Source: Bimastos eiseni (taxonomy: Eukaryota > Annelida > Clitellata > Crassiclitellata > Lumbricidae). Taken from it: a DNA stretch of 64,000 nt. Shown piece after piece: positions 24,564 through 37,451 of the stretch; within the stretch, counting starts at the first letter, position 1, and the number at the start of each line of letters is the position of its first letter. The stretch covers positions 28,394,833 to 28,458,832 of the forward strand of contig OY365811.1 of NCBI GenBank assembly GCA_959347315.1, read 5' to 3'. The notes under the pieces are model-generated. The model was not told where the DNA came from, did not search any database, and worked only from the letters and a program-made list of their open reading frames with translations. A program made the translations under genes and the position numbers.

Positions 24564-24859
24564 GTAGGCAATCGATCATTCGATCATTCTATCAGTTGAT
24601 CATCCATCGATCATCTAGACATCAGAAGAGCAATCGTTAGAACAAATCAATCAATTGAGCAATTAGTAAATTCTGTCAGCTGATGGATCAAAGAAATGGC
24701 TGGAATTATCAGTTGCTTTGCCTGATCTTCAGAAATGCAATCGTTCTGATTGGCAGCAGTTGAACGTACAACGGAGGTCGGTCGTAAGTACACACGCACA
24801 CAAACACACACAAACATACAGACATACACATTATATACATCTATATATCTTTTTTCTCC

Positions 24860-25075
24860 TCCCTCCCTTTTTTCTACTATTCTTACCTCTCTCCCTCTCC
24901 CTGTCCCTCTCCCTGTCCCTCTCCCTCTTCCTCTCCGTCTCCGTCTCCCTCTCCCTCTACTTCTCCCTCTCCCTCTCCGTCTCCCTCTTTCTCTTCCTTT
25001 CTTTCTGTCTCTGTCTCCGTCTTTCTCTCTCTTTCTCTCTTCCTTTTTCTCTTTTCCTTCCTCTTCACTCTTTCT
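24860..25075. repeat. Pyrimidine-rich (CTCCCT)n tract
   Basis: Roughly 200 bases of CTCCCT, CCGTCT and TTTCTCT units in Shaw intron 1. Leu/Pro/Ser-rich frames on plus and Glu/Lys/Arg-rich frames on minus are artefacts. Confidence 0.9.
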
Positions 25076-26230
25076 ATCATTTATTTAGATAAAATAAATT
25101 GAACAATTCAAGGACGATAGTGTACTAAAGGCCAGACTTGATACGCTAATCAGCTCATCCTTAAAGTGTTAAAGGAAGGAAAGGGTGCGAGGAGTCGGAA
25201 GAATAATAATTCGCTTCCAACAAATACTTTACAAGGAAAAAAGAGGAAAGTAATTCAGCAACGGTGACCAATCGATTAGTGAAAAGTGAAGACATTTATT
25301 AACGGTGGGCCGTCGATTAGCACTGTTGCAACACAGCAGGCTGGTTTTTCCATGTGAGAGTAATAAATGTATATATTTTTATATGTGTTTCATATTGTAA
25401 ATATATAATCAATTTACCTCTGCACATGTACGCCTGCCCATATAGCCATATTTTAACAGCGTCTTTTGCTTGCTTACATTGGCCAATCAGAGCCGGCAAT
25501 CGGTCATTGGGAAGAATGATGGATGAGGCCATTTTGTCTGCGTACTCAGAAGACCCGGACAAACTGATGATAATCATCATCGGGATACGAGTAGCAGCAG
25601 CAGCATCAGCAATGGCATTGCATAATGTGACCTACGCAATATAGAACAGCGGCAGATTCGATTTTACCAGCCAATACATTGGTTCACAGATTACTGTAAC
25701 TCACTTCTTTATGACACCTCTTTGTGAGATCTGAATAAATTGATCAAAACTTTCTCGTAACAGCCATAGCCAAGATCTCTAAACATTAATTTATTTAGGC
25801 CATAATAGCTGCATCGATTACTTTATGGCTGATCCTGGAGCAACGATTCCTCATTAAAATATCTGCCTTCAAGTTGACAATAAATATATTTTAACCATAC
25901 TCGTTCCTGAGACAGAGCAGATTTTGCACTCTTTTACTTTGCTCTCTCACAGCGCCGAAGACGTCTGATTTCTAATTGCTTGATATAAGATTAATTTCTT
26001 GAGATTTTTCATATCAGTACATTTTCAGGCGGTTCAATTAAGTACATACATACTTGCTTACTCAATCGATGAGCACGTGACCCCTTGATGTGTCCTATTC
26101 CCATACATCAATTGACTCTCGGGATTACTCTATCTCTGCCATAGGCTTTGGAAAAGTTTCTATTTAGTTCCATTTCTCTATTCTTTGTCGACTTCTCTGC
26201 TCGTCACAATATAGATATCGGTTCTCCAAT

Positions 26231-26745
<515 letters not shown>

Positions 26746-28340
26746 ATATATCATATCTATGTATCTATCTTCTCCAATGCATTTTGATTTGTGATTGCGA
26801 AATAAATTGAAGCCATCACGGATTTGAGTCTTGGTCATCACGTAAACGTCGCTATAGAAACCAGTTGATTGAACTGGATTTAGTACAACGCACATTCCAC
26901 ATTCAGAGAGTGGCTATTTTTATACGACATTAATTTTAAATTGATAAAAGTGACCTTTTCACGAATGCAATATTCATTGAATGCAGTCTATACACGAGAA
27001 CAAAGGCCAATTGATTAATCATTCTACTTATTATAATAGTAGGCCTATACAATTCGACAATTGCAGATTCGTAGAATACAGCTCATAGACGAGAACATTA
27101 TCTTTGGTTCTCAGAACACGAGTTATTATGTACGGAGTAGAGACAGGTCTTTAGAAAAATGCAACATGCACGGTATACAACAACAGAGGATTCAGAGAAA
27201 GAGACTTATTATATAAGAGACTCGGACACGTTCGTGCGTCTATGGTTCGCCATTCCTAATGAAATAACGAACCGATGATAGGCAGATAATTCGTTGGCAG
27301 AGCGAGACTGACTGACTGGCCAGCCAGTGCAACCTATTGTCAGAGAAAACCGCTTAAAATTTCATGCTCCTGTATATGTACCGATGACGCCTCAGACGAA
27401 CGTGGTCGTCATGGCGACGACGGTGCATAGCTTATATGCAGCAGGTGGTTGTCACGTGGTCGCTTTTCGGTCACGAGAAACATCTGTCATCGGTTGTAGC
27501 GTAACGTAACATTTTGTGCAGCAATTTATCTCCCGAGCCAATCTTAGGCCAGAGTGAGCACTTACCTGCAACGCCTCTGAGTAAATATCTCGTCCTATTG
27601 AATGAATGACTGAATTAATTAATCTTATTAATTAGTATGATAAGGAAGGCCTGTAGGCTTTGTCCGTAAGCTGTTTGTGCTTGCTAAATATTTTGCCTGA
27701 TGGACGTCGCGACTTTGGTGTAAGTAATATCGCCAGCCTTTAATAAAACTCAACTTAGCCCTAACGTTTAATTGTTATTGTACGTACAATTGTAACCACT
27801 AAATATTATAATTTTTTCTATCACTTTTCTTTCCAGCTTTTAAGGAAATGTGTGGCGCTGTGATAATTGCCTGATATCCGCCACACTCTGACGGGGTCGT
27901 AAGTGACCCTGTCAATTTCTTACTTGGAAACATCACTTTACCCAGCACTGCGCCAGATTTTTACTAAGAAAAATGCGTCGTTTTAGCCTTTGGAATAAGT
28001 GGCAAGTGATATAAGTTTTCCCATTAAAATTTTCTCCCTTTACGCCATTTTGCCTTTCAGTTTTATCTTCAGTCTTATAGTTTCCTGTTTCCTGTTCATA
28101 TAGTGACGTGAGTAGTAATGTGAATTGTTTATTTAGCTCTAGCTTTCGTCAAGTTATGCCGCTTGTTCAATTTCATAGCTCATGCTGTAGAGACATTACA
28201 AGAATGTCAAATGAAATTCGTGTAGAGTAACGTAGCCAGTACAGCTGCGTTTCAGACGACCTGTGAGTAGACTGCTTCATTTCAGTCGCACGTGAAACTG
28301 ACTAAAGTGACTCAAATCCGTGGAGCATACATGTAGCTGT

Positions 28341-28575
28341 GTGGCATGGTGGCGGAGCGGTTAGAGCTGTCGGCCCGTAACGCTTAGTGTGCGCTGAGTG
28401 AGCGGGTTCGATCTCGTCCGGGGCGTCACTGTGCAGGGACCTTGAGCAAGTCCTTCGCACACAATTGCTCTGCATTACAACTGCAATTTCGTCGTCGAGG
28501 CGTGTGTGCACCTCTGAACTTAAGTGTAAGTAGGGCGATGTCAAATCACAGTTGTATTGTAGCTGCTGTAGCAGA
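28341..28575 (+). mobile_element. tRNA-derived SINE
   Basis: The head carries a consensus RNA polymerase III A box (TGGCGGAGCGG, from 28350) and a B box (GGTTCGATCTC, from 28405) spaced about 55 bases apart, as in tRNAs with a long variable arm (Leu/Ser type). A non-tRNA body follows, beginning GACCTTGAGCAAGTCC and running to TCACAGTTGTATTGTA. A second, headless copy of the body at 11762-11862 shows it is dispersed. It is not called as a functional tRNA because the acceptor ends do not pair well. Confidence 0.75.
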
Positions 28576-30194
28576 TAAGCGAGCCATTACTTAGTGTTAA
28601 TAAGTTGGTTGCTTAAATTTTCGTTATATCACATCATTTGGAGTTGTTCGCGAGATTAAACAGCTTTTTTACAATCAAGTAAACTGTTTGATCTCACATT
28701 ATTAAACAAAGACAAGGTAATTTTTTGAACTCACCCAGTGCGCTTATTTTTTTATGCTATGTTGGTCAGGTTCCAATAATCGAGTACTGGCATTTTACAG
28801 AAACAGGAAGAATAAAGGGGCCTATATACGACTGCTCTTTTTTCCTGTCGAAAGGATTTCAACTTGACTTATGCAGTGAGTTAGGATTGTTTGACAATAG
28901 TTTTGCTTCAGGCCGTAATTGATCGAAACCGAACACATTACTATAAATGCGCTATAAAAGTTGTCAGATGTAGATTAGAATCATTACACTGGACTAAACT
29001 CGAGGTGGCCATAAGTTAGATAGCCCTAAGTTTCTCGATATGTAAATTCTTCACTGATTGTCATGTCTCGGAATTGTAACATTACCAAAGAGCAGGTGAA
29101 CAAACCTTTTGCCACGTCTTCCTTGACTTCAGATGGAATTTTTTCAAAGGAGTAAACCATACGGAAATGGAGATTGGAATGCAATTCCTACTTCAGATAG
29201 AACAAACAGAACAAGACAGCGAAACAGGATATAGTTTCGATCGGATGAAGTTACAACGACAGCTGCCTCGGTTTCTCACAGGCAGAGCATTATCCAACAC
29301 TACATGCTCAGCCTACAAGGACAGAATTCCGCATCATTCAGTCCAGCATCATCATTATCAACAGCAGTAGCAGCAGCAGCTTCTGAAGCATCACTCGACG
29401 AACGCAGTTAATATTTGCCACAAACAAACAGCGGAGGACAACAAAGTTCTGGATATGGAATTAGTTTCCATGGCATCTCTCCTTCTGTTGACTTTGCAAG
29501 ATGACAGAAACGACTCGAGTATGTTATATGTACTGGTCGACACGTATATATTAAGCACTTATACACAGGCATATGGGCATATATATATAGTATATAATAT
29601 TTATTATATATATATATGCCTATATATCTATATGGTCGATTAATGAAATGAATGGAAGCGTGAAGATGAGGTTGAGTGAGGTCGATGTAGAAATGAGACA
29701 TCGTTGTCTGTCGTCGAGAGGAAACCTGAAGAGCTTGACTCGGTTAGTGCGAAATGAAATATAATGCGACGTTGTTAAACGACAGCAGCAGCCATGGGAG
29801 GCCATCTTCCGAACTCCCGACGCTCTCTTCCATCCCTCCTTCTCTTCCTCTAATACATCTCGCGGTGTTTTCCAATTTAATTGTCGGTTAATGAGCGCAT
29901 GCAAAGGTCTTTGGCGGTATCGCTGGAGAGTATCTTGGAGCGTTAGCAAACGAAGGCAGAGAAGAAAACAGACACACTGTCAGTCAAACACAGAAGGAAA
30001 GAGACAATTACTGGTTGTGTATAAAGGAGACAGGTGGTCAGAGAAACGCACCAATCCATTGAAGCGAACGCTGTTGAAGAATTCAACAGCCATCCAGACA
30101 AAGATACATGAGCCGTCGGACGTAAACATTAAAACTGTTTATAGTTATATATCTGTGTCTGTCTCTCTCATCGGTATCTATGTGTCCGCCTCTA

Positions 30195-30235
<41 letters not shown>

Positions 30236-33189
30236 GTCGTCCATGTCTATTTGTAGTCCCCGTCTATGTGTGTGTGTGTGTGTCTCTCTCTCTCTCTCTG
30301 GCTGAGTTAATGAGCAACTTCATTTCTTGTAAAATTGTATATAGTTTTCCTATCTGAATCTTTCTGCAGTTTTGCTCTTGTCTCATTCTACCTCTGTGCT
30401 CCAATTTTCTCTCTCTTTCCGGGGCTGTTGCGTGTAAACAGATATTACAATGCGCTGACTTCAGATGATTGTATTGATGCGACTTTTATGAATTTACAGT
30501 CAGGCCCATTAGGATCGATTCAGGAGATTAAGAAGAGGAGGAACAGGAGGAGGAAGAAGAAGAAGAGGAAGGAAGACAGGAAGAAATAGAAAATAACATG
30601 AGAATGCAAGAGAAGGCTAAATAAAGGAACGGTGGAGCAGAAAGGTGAATAAAAAGAAGCGATCAAAGTTCCGTTTGATTTTACCTGGAGTAGGCTATTA
30701 GTATTGTAATCGTGATTGAGTTATTATATTTCTATAGCGCCGTTTGTTATTAATAGACCATAAACACGAAGTTTGTTAGTTATAATGCATCGTTCAATGA
30801 ACTGAAAATTGCATTGGTAGCAGATTCATTGGCGCGCACAAGATGAACCAAACCAACTGGCTTCCATGTAGAATTTACAACTTCAGACTTCAGTGTTCCA
30901 AACAGCGTCTGAGACATAGAATGTCTTGGGCGAGTGTGTCCACGGCACGCGATGATACGACTGTCCAGTGCATGCGATACCTGTCGATTGGTGGAGGACA
31001 TCGCTAGGGAGTAAAGAGCTACCAGGTCGATCTGCGATGGACGGTCAGTCGATTGATGGTAGGACATCGGTCGGTCAATGCCACTCCCCAACTTCTCACA
31101 GGAAGCTGTCGTCCATTCGAGTAGAGATGAGGACTACTAAACATAATTGCGTAATAAAGGACAGCAGAAGTCGTTGAAACCCTAAATACAATGGAAAACC
31201 TGTACAATACACCTAACAGAAACGACTCGATCATTGTAGTAGTCCGAACACAGCAGGATTATCGAACAAATTCACTTTCAAATAGCCTTTAATACGAATT
31301 GATGAGCGCCGAAAACACAGCCACACCGTGCTCTAATGCACGAAAACAAATTCTCCAAGATCCTGAACTTGGCCGTGCTATAAAACAAAATACGGGGGTT
31401 TTGTTATAAATTACTTTGAGAATGTCACCTTATGCGGCTTATGCACTTCCAAAATTCACACAAAAACACTTTCGCAGTTTTTCCAGAGCAAGACTTTCCA
31501 CTTACAGACAACATAATTATTATATAGGTTACACAGGCAGATGGCGCTAGGGTCTATATTCTAGCCATTACTGAAACTCGTTAGGTCCGATACTGGCTGT
31601 TAAATCTGACTCCGCTTCTGTTTGACTTGCTCTCTGTGTAAATGCTGTTTGTTTCTGTATACTTATGCTATCCCTCTTTTGCTGCAAGTTGTTAATAACA
31701 TATCAGGACGTCTGGAATTCTGACTGTTGCTAGACTTCTGAATTTATATCCTGGATACCAAAAGTGACAAATTCAAGAATAGCTTACATGGTGGGGTAAC
31801 CAATATCAATCTCCGTTTAATGATAGCAACCAGTAAAGTACTTCTTCATGCTTCTTCTTTGGTGTTCCTATTGTGGACTGTATGCACATAACTCCAAAAA
31901 TCTGAGGTACTGGTCGATAATGTAATCACAAATTTCTATTGCGCCTCTTCAAGAGAAACCTATAAAAGGCAGCCTCGACCAAACTATATACGAAAACCAG
32001 AATCGAATAAAATGGTTTTAAAGCGCTCAGTGTTTGTTTATAGCGACGCCGTTTTTTATGCGTCGTTAACTCTGCCTCGTATTAGCCAACTGCAGTAGTC
32101 CATCTTAAACGCAATGATTCGTCTGATTGTATGCTTATCTAAGAGAACTTTATTGTCTTGCCATACATGGCTAATGAGAATACTCACATTACATTAAAGT
32201 AAAGTAATATATTTCGTAAATGCCAGACACTTCATGTCGTATTTTGCCGATTACATTATTTTAAGATCAAACGGTTCAATGCACAAATAAATGCAATGGG
32301 CTACCTAATAACCTAATAACCTAATAACCAATAACCTAATAACCAATGATCAGCATCAATGAATGAACTCATTTATTGTTTCGTTCAGTGTAACTGATCT
32401 CTTTCTGACGGAAGTTCAGTTGCAATGATCTCCCGTCGCTTGTGAAGAAAGATGACAGGGCATAGAGTTACCGTCTACTCGTCAACCTCCCAACAGTTCA
32501 TATCAAATCGCCAGTGTTCAGTTGACGTCTAAATCGTTTGATTTCAACAAAGAAATAGAAGAATATCCCAAAGTCTCTTCTCGTCAAACTATTGATTCGA
32601 CTGCAGACGTCCTACCAACATCACGTTATTTATCCAGTGTGCCCTCCAACCTATCCTATTACAGTTACTCGCTCAGCCCCAGTCCCCATAATTTTTTACA
32701 TCCCCAACACTGATGAATGTAACTTCAAACCCAGAGTTCTATATAAAGCTCTAGCCTTACCATCCGATGTCGCCCATGCTTTAAGTCACTTTTGTTCAAA
32801 TGTAGACGACTTGTTGCTTTGACTTGAAGTGTTCCATAGGCGATCGTAATTTCGCCGATTGACGCATTATCAACGCACCTGATCTGCGCATTAAATTAGC
32901 CTTGCCTTCGTATAACGTATTAAATTAGACCTGCCTTCGGATGATTTGTTGCAAATGGCAGCGTAAACGATATGAAATGTCTGCAGGCTTGGCAATTCGA
33001 AACTAAGAATGTCATAATATCCGAATGTTAAGTAAATTACTTGCTGGAAATAGTCACATCCACTTAGAAGTTACCAGAAGAACGTTTTGCTAAAATTTCA
33101 TATCGCCAGAGCGTTCCGTTCGTGAGCCTTTCCTTAGAAACATAAACTTTATTTTTGCTTTGTGTTTTAGATATATTGCTTCCATACCT

Positions 33190-33330
33190 TTAATTACCAC
33201 ACTAATCGCAAACCATCAGATTTTTGCATGTCCCTCAAGTCTTTTTTATTTAGTCGTAGCTGGGCTGGGAGCTCTCCTGAGTAGGTTCTTGAAGAGGCGC
33301 TATGTAATTGCTCAGAATGAATGAATAACA
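33190..33330 (+). mobile_element. Possible LINE C-terminal/3' end relic
   Basis: A short frame reads MSLKSFLFSRSWAGSSPE, followed by GAAGAGGCGCTATG, which resembles the final residues and the GCGCTAT 3' end of CR1/L2-type elements. It is too short to be sure. Confidence 0.3.
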
Positions 33331-35147
33331 TGCCAATAACTTTTATTTTTAGAAATGATTCCTTAATCTGACCTAATCTTTTATTAAGCATCAGAAAGTA
33401 TGTGTAGCAATGTTAGAAGCTACTTTTATTTTCACAGACGATAATTGGTATCCTTGCCATTTTCCTCGAAGATCAGCTCCAGGCCCTCTGATTCGTTACG
33501 TCGCCCGTCACCACAGCAACCTTCCTAAAGTAGCCGATCACGTCTTTCACCAGTTGATCTAAACGTCCAAATTCAACATTTAATCATGCGCATTGTTTCA
33601 TAGCGCCGCTTCTTTCTTTATTATCTTCTTATTTTCAATCTCTCAATTAATTAACTATAACTGAACAAGGCATTTGATATGCTTTGTACTTCTACATGAT
33701 TCATAAGCTTAGCATGTATCCGTCTTCACGACAGAAGGAATTGGTCGATAGTCCTCTCTATTCACAAACGCATTTGGTTTAAGATCTAAGTGATTATATC
33801 TCATTAGCTTCAAAGCTTAATCTTAGCTCAGGTACTTCGTGTCTTGGTCTCTCCTGGCCGTAGATTTCTTCACTTTAGGCCTAGAAGTTGTTGTCAATCT
33901 GATCTGGTGTTGGCAATTAATGTTATCTTCTGCGGACACATGCGATCTCATCCTCTCTCCTATCTAAACTCCAATGGTGTCGATTGCGACTCCTGAATGT
34001 TGTGCTATACATTATTGCGTCTGCTTGGCTGTTTACATGATTACTTAACTACGCACATCAACAATTCGATAGCATGCATGGTGAAAGGTAGCATGATGGA
34101 AACGTATGCTGTCACAGACCTTTCAGGTTTCGAATCGGTGAAGAGCGACATGAAGCGGACACGGAGAAGCAGAGGTAGAGAGCCACAGACGCATATTTAG
34201 AGAGTAGTAGAGGTACACGAGGTTTCTTAGTTTACGTCGCCACATGCAGACGTCCTTCGACCAATTAGATAATTGAAATTCCGGCGTCGTCGTCTTTTCA
34301 GTTCAAAAGAATCACAATGACCTCTTAAGCGTTGATACTAACTTCTAACCATTTTGTGGAGTACTCCTCTTACCTTTCGTCTAATTTAATTCCTTCTCCA
34401 ACTCAACCTTCGGTCCTCCTACTTTAAAGTTTCACCTTTTATCAAGTCGCCTCTTCTAATACCCTTTCATTTTTGCATCTCCCTTTCTTCTTCCTCTCTT
34501 TGTCTTCTTTTCATCCTCCTTCTCAAATAGATAATCTACTCATTCCTTCCAACACCCTTTCCAACGCCTCCGCTCTTCAATGTTCCTTCTATTTTTTATC
34601 TCTCACTCGTCCATCTCCAAGTCTTTCATTCCCTCCTCCTCCTTCTCCTCCTCCTCCTCCTCCTCCATCCTATTTTCTATCATGCTATTTATTCCGTTCT
34701 GTGCCTCCATCTTACACCTCCTGCTTCTTATCCGTCTCAGTATCTCCACATTCCACCTTCCATCCTTCCCTCATCCTCTTTCAATCCCTCATATAGGCGT
34801 CTCCTCTTCACACGCAATGCCACGCAATGCACGAGGGAATGGGTAAATCACATCTTCTAAAAAGAATTCGCAATTCCAACCGCTGGCGTCTCCTGCAAAC
34901 TAACAACCCCTTCTGGACGAATTTAGGTCATGTCAAAGTTCAATTGCGTCTTATAATTCAACTTTTTGTCACTGTGTCTGCACATCCATTTATCTGAAAG
35001 AATGGTGTTGCACTTGAAACGTCGTCGGAGAAATTTCATTTTGAAACTCTCGGCGTCTTAATAAAGGCTGTCAGCCTCGGCCAATCATCAGTATATCGTC
35101 GTTAACATCATAGGGGTCTATATGCATCATTGCATCAGCATAGTGTA

Positions 35148-35166
35148 CATCATCATCATCATCATC

Positions 35167-35205
<39 letters not shown>

Positions 35206-35246
35206 GTTGTCGTCGTCGTCATTATCATCATCGTCGTCGTCGTCAT
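35148..35246. repeat. (CAT/CGT)n trinucleotide microsatellite
   Basis: ATCATC runs interspersed with CGTCGT over about 100 bases. Confidence 0.95.
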
Positions 35247-35375
35247 TAACAGATTAAATTCCAGGACAATCATCAGTGAGGCTTTCTATTTAAAAACCTA
35301 GTCACGCGTGAGCAAACGACAAAGAAAAATACGAGCGAATCCCTTCTGAATTTATACACATACTATTGTATAGAG

Positions 35376-35605
35376 CAGTGTTTCCCAAACTTTTTGGTCG
35401 TAGGACCCACTTCCGAAAATCTTTGAATGCCCGCGACCCAACTCACAAAAGCGAACAATATTGTGTTAAAATTTAATTGGCATTTCAACTTCAATTTACA
35501 ATGCATGCATTGAATATACTATTTTTAAACAGACCTGAAGCATGGCGACCCACTTGACAAGATGCAGCGACCCACTTTTGGCGACCCATAGTTTGGGAAA
35601 CACTG
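35376..35605. mobile_element. hAT-type MITE, 230 bp
   Basis: The left end CAGTGTTTCCCAAACT and right end AGTTTGGGAAACACTG are exact 16-bp inverted repeats, typical of hAT transposons. It is flanked by GTATAGAG (35368-35375) and TTATAGAG (35606-35613), a target-site duplication matching at 7 of 8 bases and fitting the hAT preference nTnnnnAn. No coding capacity. Confidence 0.92.
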
Positions 35606-35789
35606 TTATAGAGAGGCATCTGTCTGATTCACCCATCCTTCCTCTCTACGACCTGATTGAGACCTTCATGTTGGTCTGATTGTCGTGATGTTCTGTTTTT
35701 TTATTGATTGATTGATTGATTGATGGATTGATGGAGAAACAGTGTATATTATGTTGACAAATCAAAATCAAATAAAATCAAAATATCCT

Positions 35790-37410
35790 TTGCCCAACTC
35801 AGCATGGCTTCCAGTCCGGACATTCAACTGCTATGTCTTTAATTAATCTTCAGGATAGTACATCTAAAGCGATCGATAATAATGAATATTCCATAGGCAT
35901 TTTCATTGATATCGCCAAAGCTTTTGACACTGTCGACCATAAACTCCTCCTGAAAAAAATGGAAAATTTTGGAATTCGCGGATTGGCTCTGAACTAGTTT
36001 CGTAGCTACCTTCACAATAGGCACCAGCAAGTGTTCTGCAACGGCCTGTTATCATTCTTAAAACTTGTAGGGTATGGTGTTCCCCAAGGTTCAATTCTAG
36101 GCCCCCTTCTCTTCTTAATTTTTATTAACGACTTACCGAATGCTTCATCTCTCCTTCACTTCCTCCTTTTTGCTGATGATACCAATATTTTTGCCTCGCA
36201 TAAATCTTATGATGCTTTGTTTGAATTAGTGAACAAAGAACTGTCCCATGTTACTGACTGGTTTCTTGCTAACAACTTATCATGAAATGCTTCGAACAGT
36301 TTTATTCTATTTAGATCGCATCGCAAGCATGTTCCGCCTACTGAAGGTCTGCTCTTTATTAATAACATTCCAATTCCTAAAGTCTCCACCACCAAATTTC
36401 TTGGCATTCAGATTAATGAATTTCTATCTTGGAAGGCTCACATTGCTAACATTTCATCAAAAATTGCTAAAAACATAGGCATTATATCTAGAATAGCTTA
36501 TCTCCTTCCAACTTACATCTTGATTAACCTATATTCTACCATGATTCATCCATATCAGTCTTATTGCAATTTAGTATGGGCTTCAAATTACTCATCCAGA
36601 CTTATTCCGTTAATTACTCTCCAAAAAAGAGCTCTTCGGGTAGTCCTTGGTTACTATAAGGTTTGTCATTGGCACTCTAACGACATGTTTAGTCATACTC
36701 GCATTTTAAGTCTCCATCAGCTAACAGGCTCCAAATTAATGAGTTCATGTATAAATATGTTAGTAAGTTATTGCCACCAATTTCCTCCAATCAGTTCATC
36801 CAAATATCTTCTACTAACTCATACAATGTTCGCTCTTCGTCTAATTACAGACCATTTTTTTGTAAGACGAACACTCGATTATTCACCATTAAATATGTGG
36901 GTCCCAATGAATGGAATAAGACGCCCATTGACATTCGACAATTCCAGAGTATCAGTATATTTAAGAAGAAACTTAAGACACACCTATCTGCTACTAGTAC
37001 TTCGTAATTATCTTATTACTGTTTAGTCATCCTATTCATGTTACTGCATAATCATTTGAATCATCATTACTTATTGCCTCTATTAATGTCTTGGGATTTG
37101 TGTACACGAACTTATTAGTTAACTAGTTAAGACAAAAACTTCTGTTAACTGCACTCTGGTCTACTGCTGATTAACATCGTCTCCATCCTGTCATGGAATG
37201 GGTAGGCCCGGCTAGCGGGATCTTTGGGTCCCTTAAGGTCCTTCTTTTTCCCCATTGTCCCGTCCCTTAGAATATTATGTTATTGCTAAAATGTTCTTTT
37301 GTACAACGTTTTTCGTTTTTCAACTTGTTATGTACTAACAGTGAACAATACTAACGGGATCAATAAAAACATTTTTGATTTGATTTGATTTGAATTGATT
37401 TGATTTGACA
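35790..37410 (+). mobile_element. 5'-truncated non-LTR retrotransposon (Jockey/CR1-type reverse transcriptase) with (TTTGA)n tail
   Basis: Only the 3' part of a LINE is present. The reverse transcriptase enters at about 35796 and shows motif A as FIDIAKAFDTVDH, motif B as GVPQGSILGPLLFLIFINDL (near 36072-36131) and motif C as FADDTNIF. The thumb follows, with KFLGIQIN and LSWKAHI, then LQKRALRVVLGY. The copy is dead, with TAG at 35995-35997, TGA at 36283-36285 and a frameshift near 36660-36750, after which the conserved C-terminus (VGPNEWNKTPIDIR) is in another frame. A 3' UTR runs to an AATAAA at about 37361 and a TTTGA repeat tail (37372-37410). The tail ends about 40 bases before Shaw exon 2. 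Confidence 0.92.
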
Positions 37411-37451
37411 CGTTGTAGTTTTGATTGACATGTTGTTGGTTTGATTGGCAG

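Noticed and set aside
28341..28430. Functional tRNA-Leu/Ser gene
   Set aside because: A and B boxes are good but the acceptor ends do not pair and a SINE body follows; a second body copy exists in the window.
30780..31091. 103-codon minus-strand frame
   Set aside because: No motif, no splice context, and overlapping frames of similar length on both strands.
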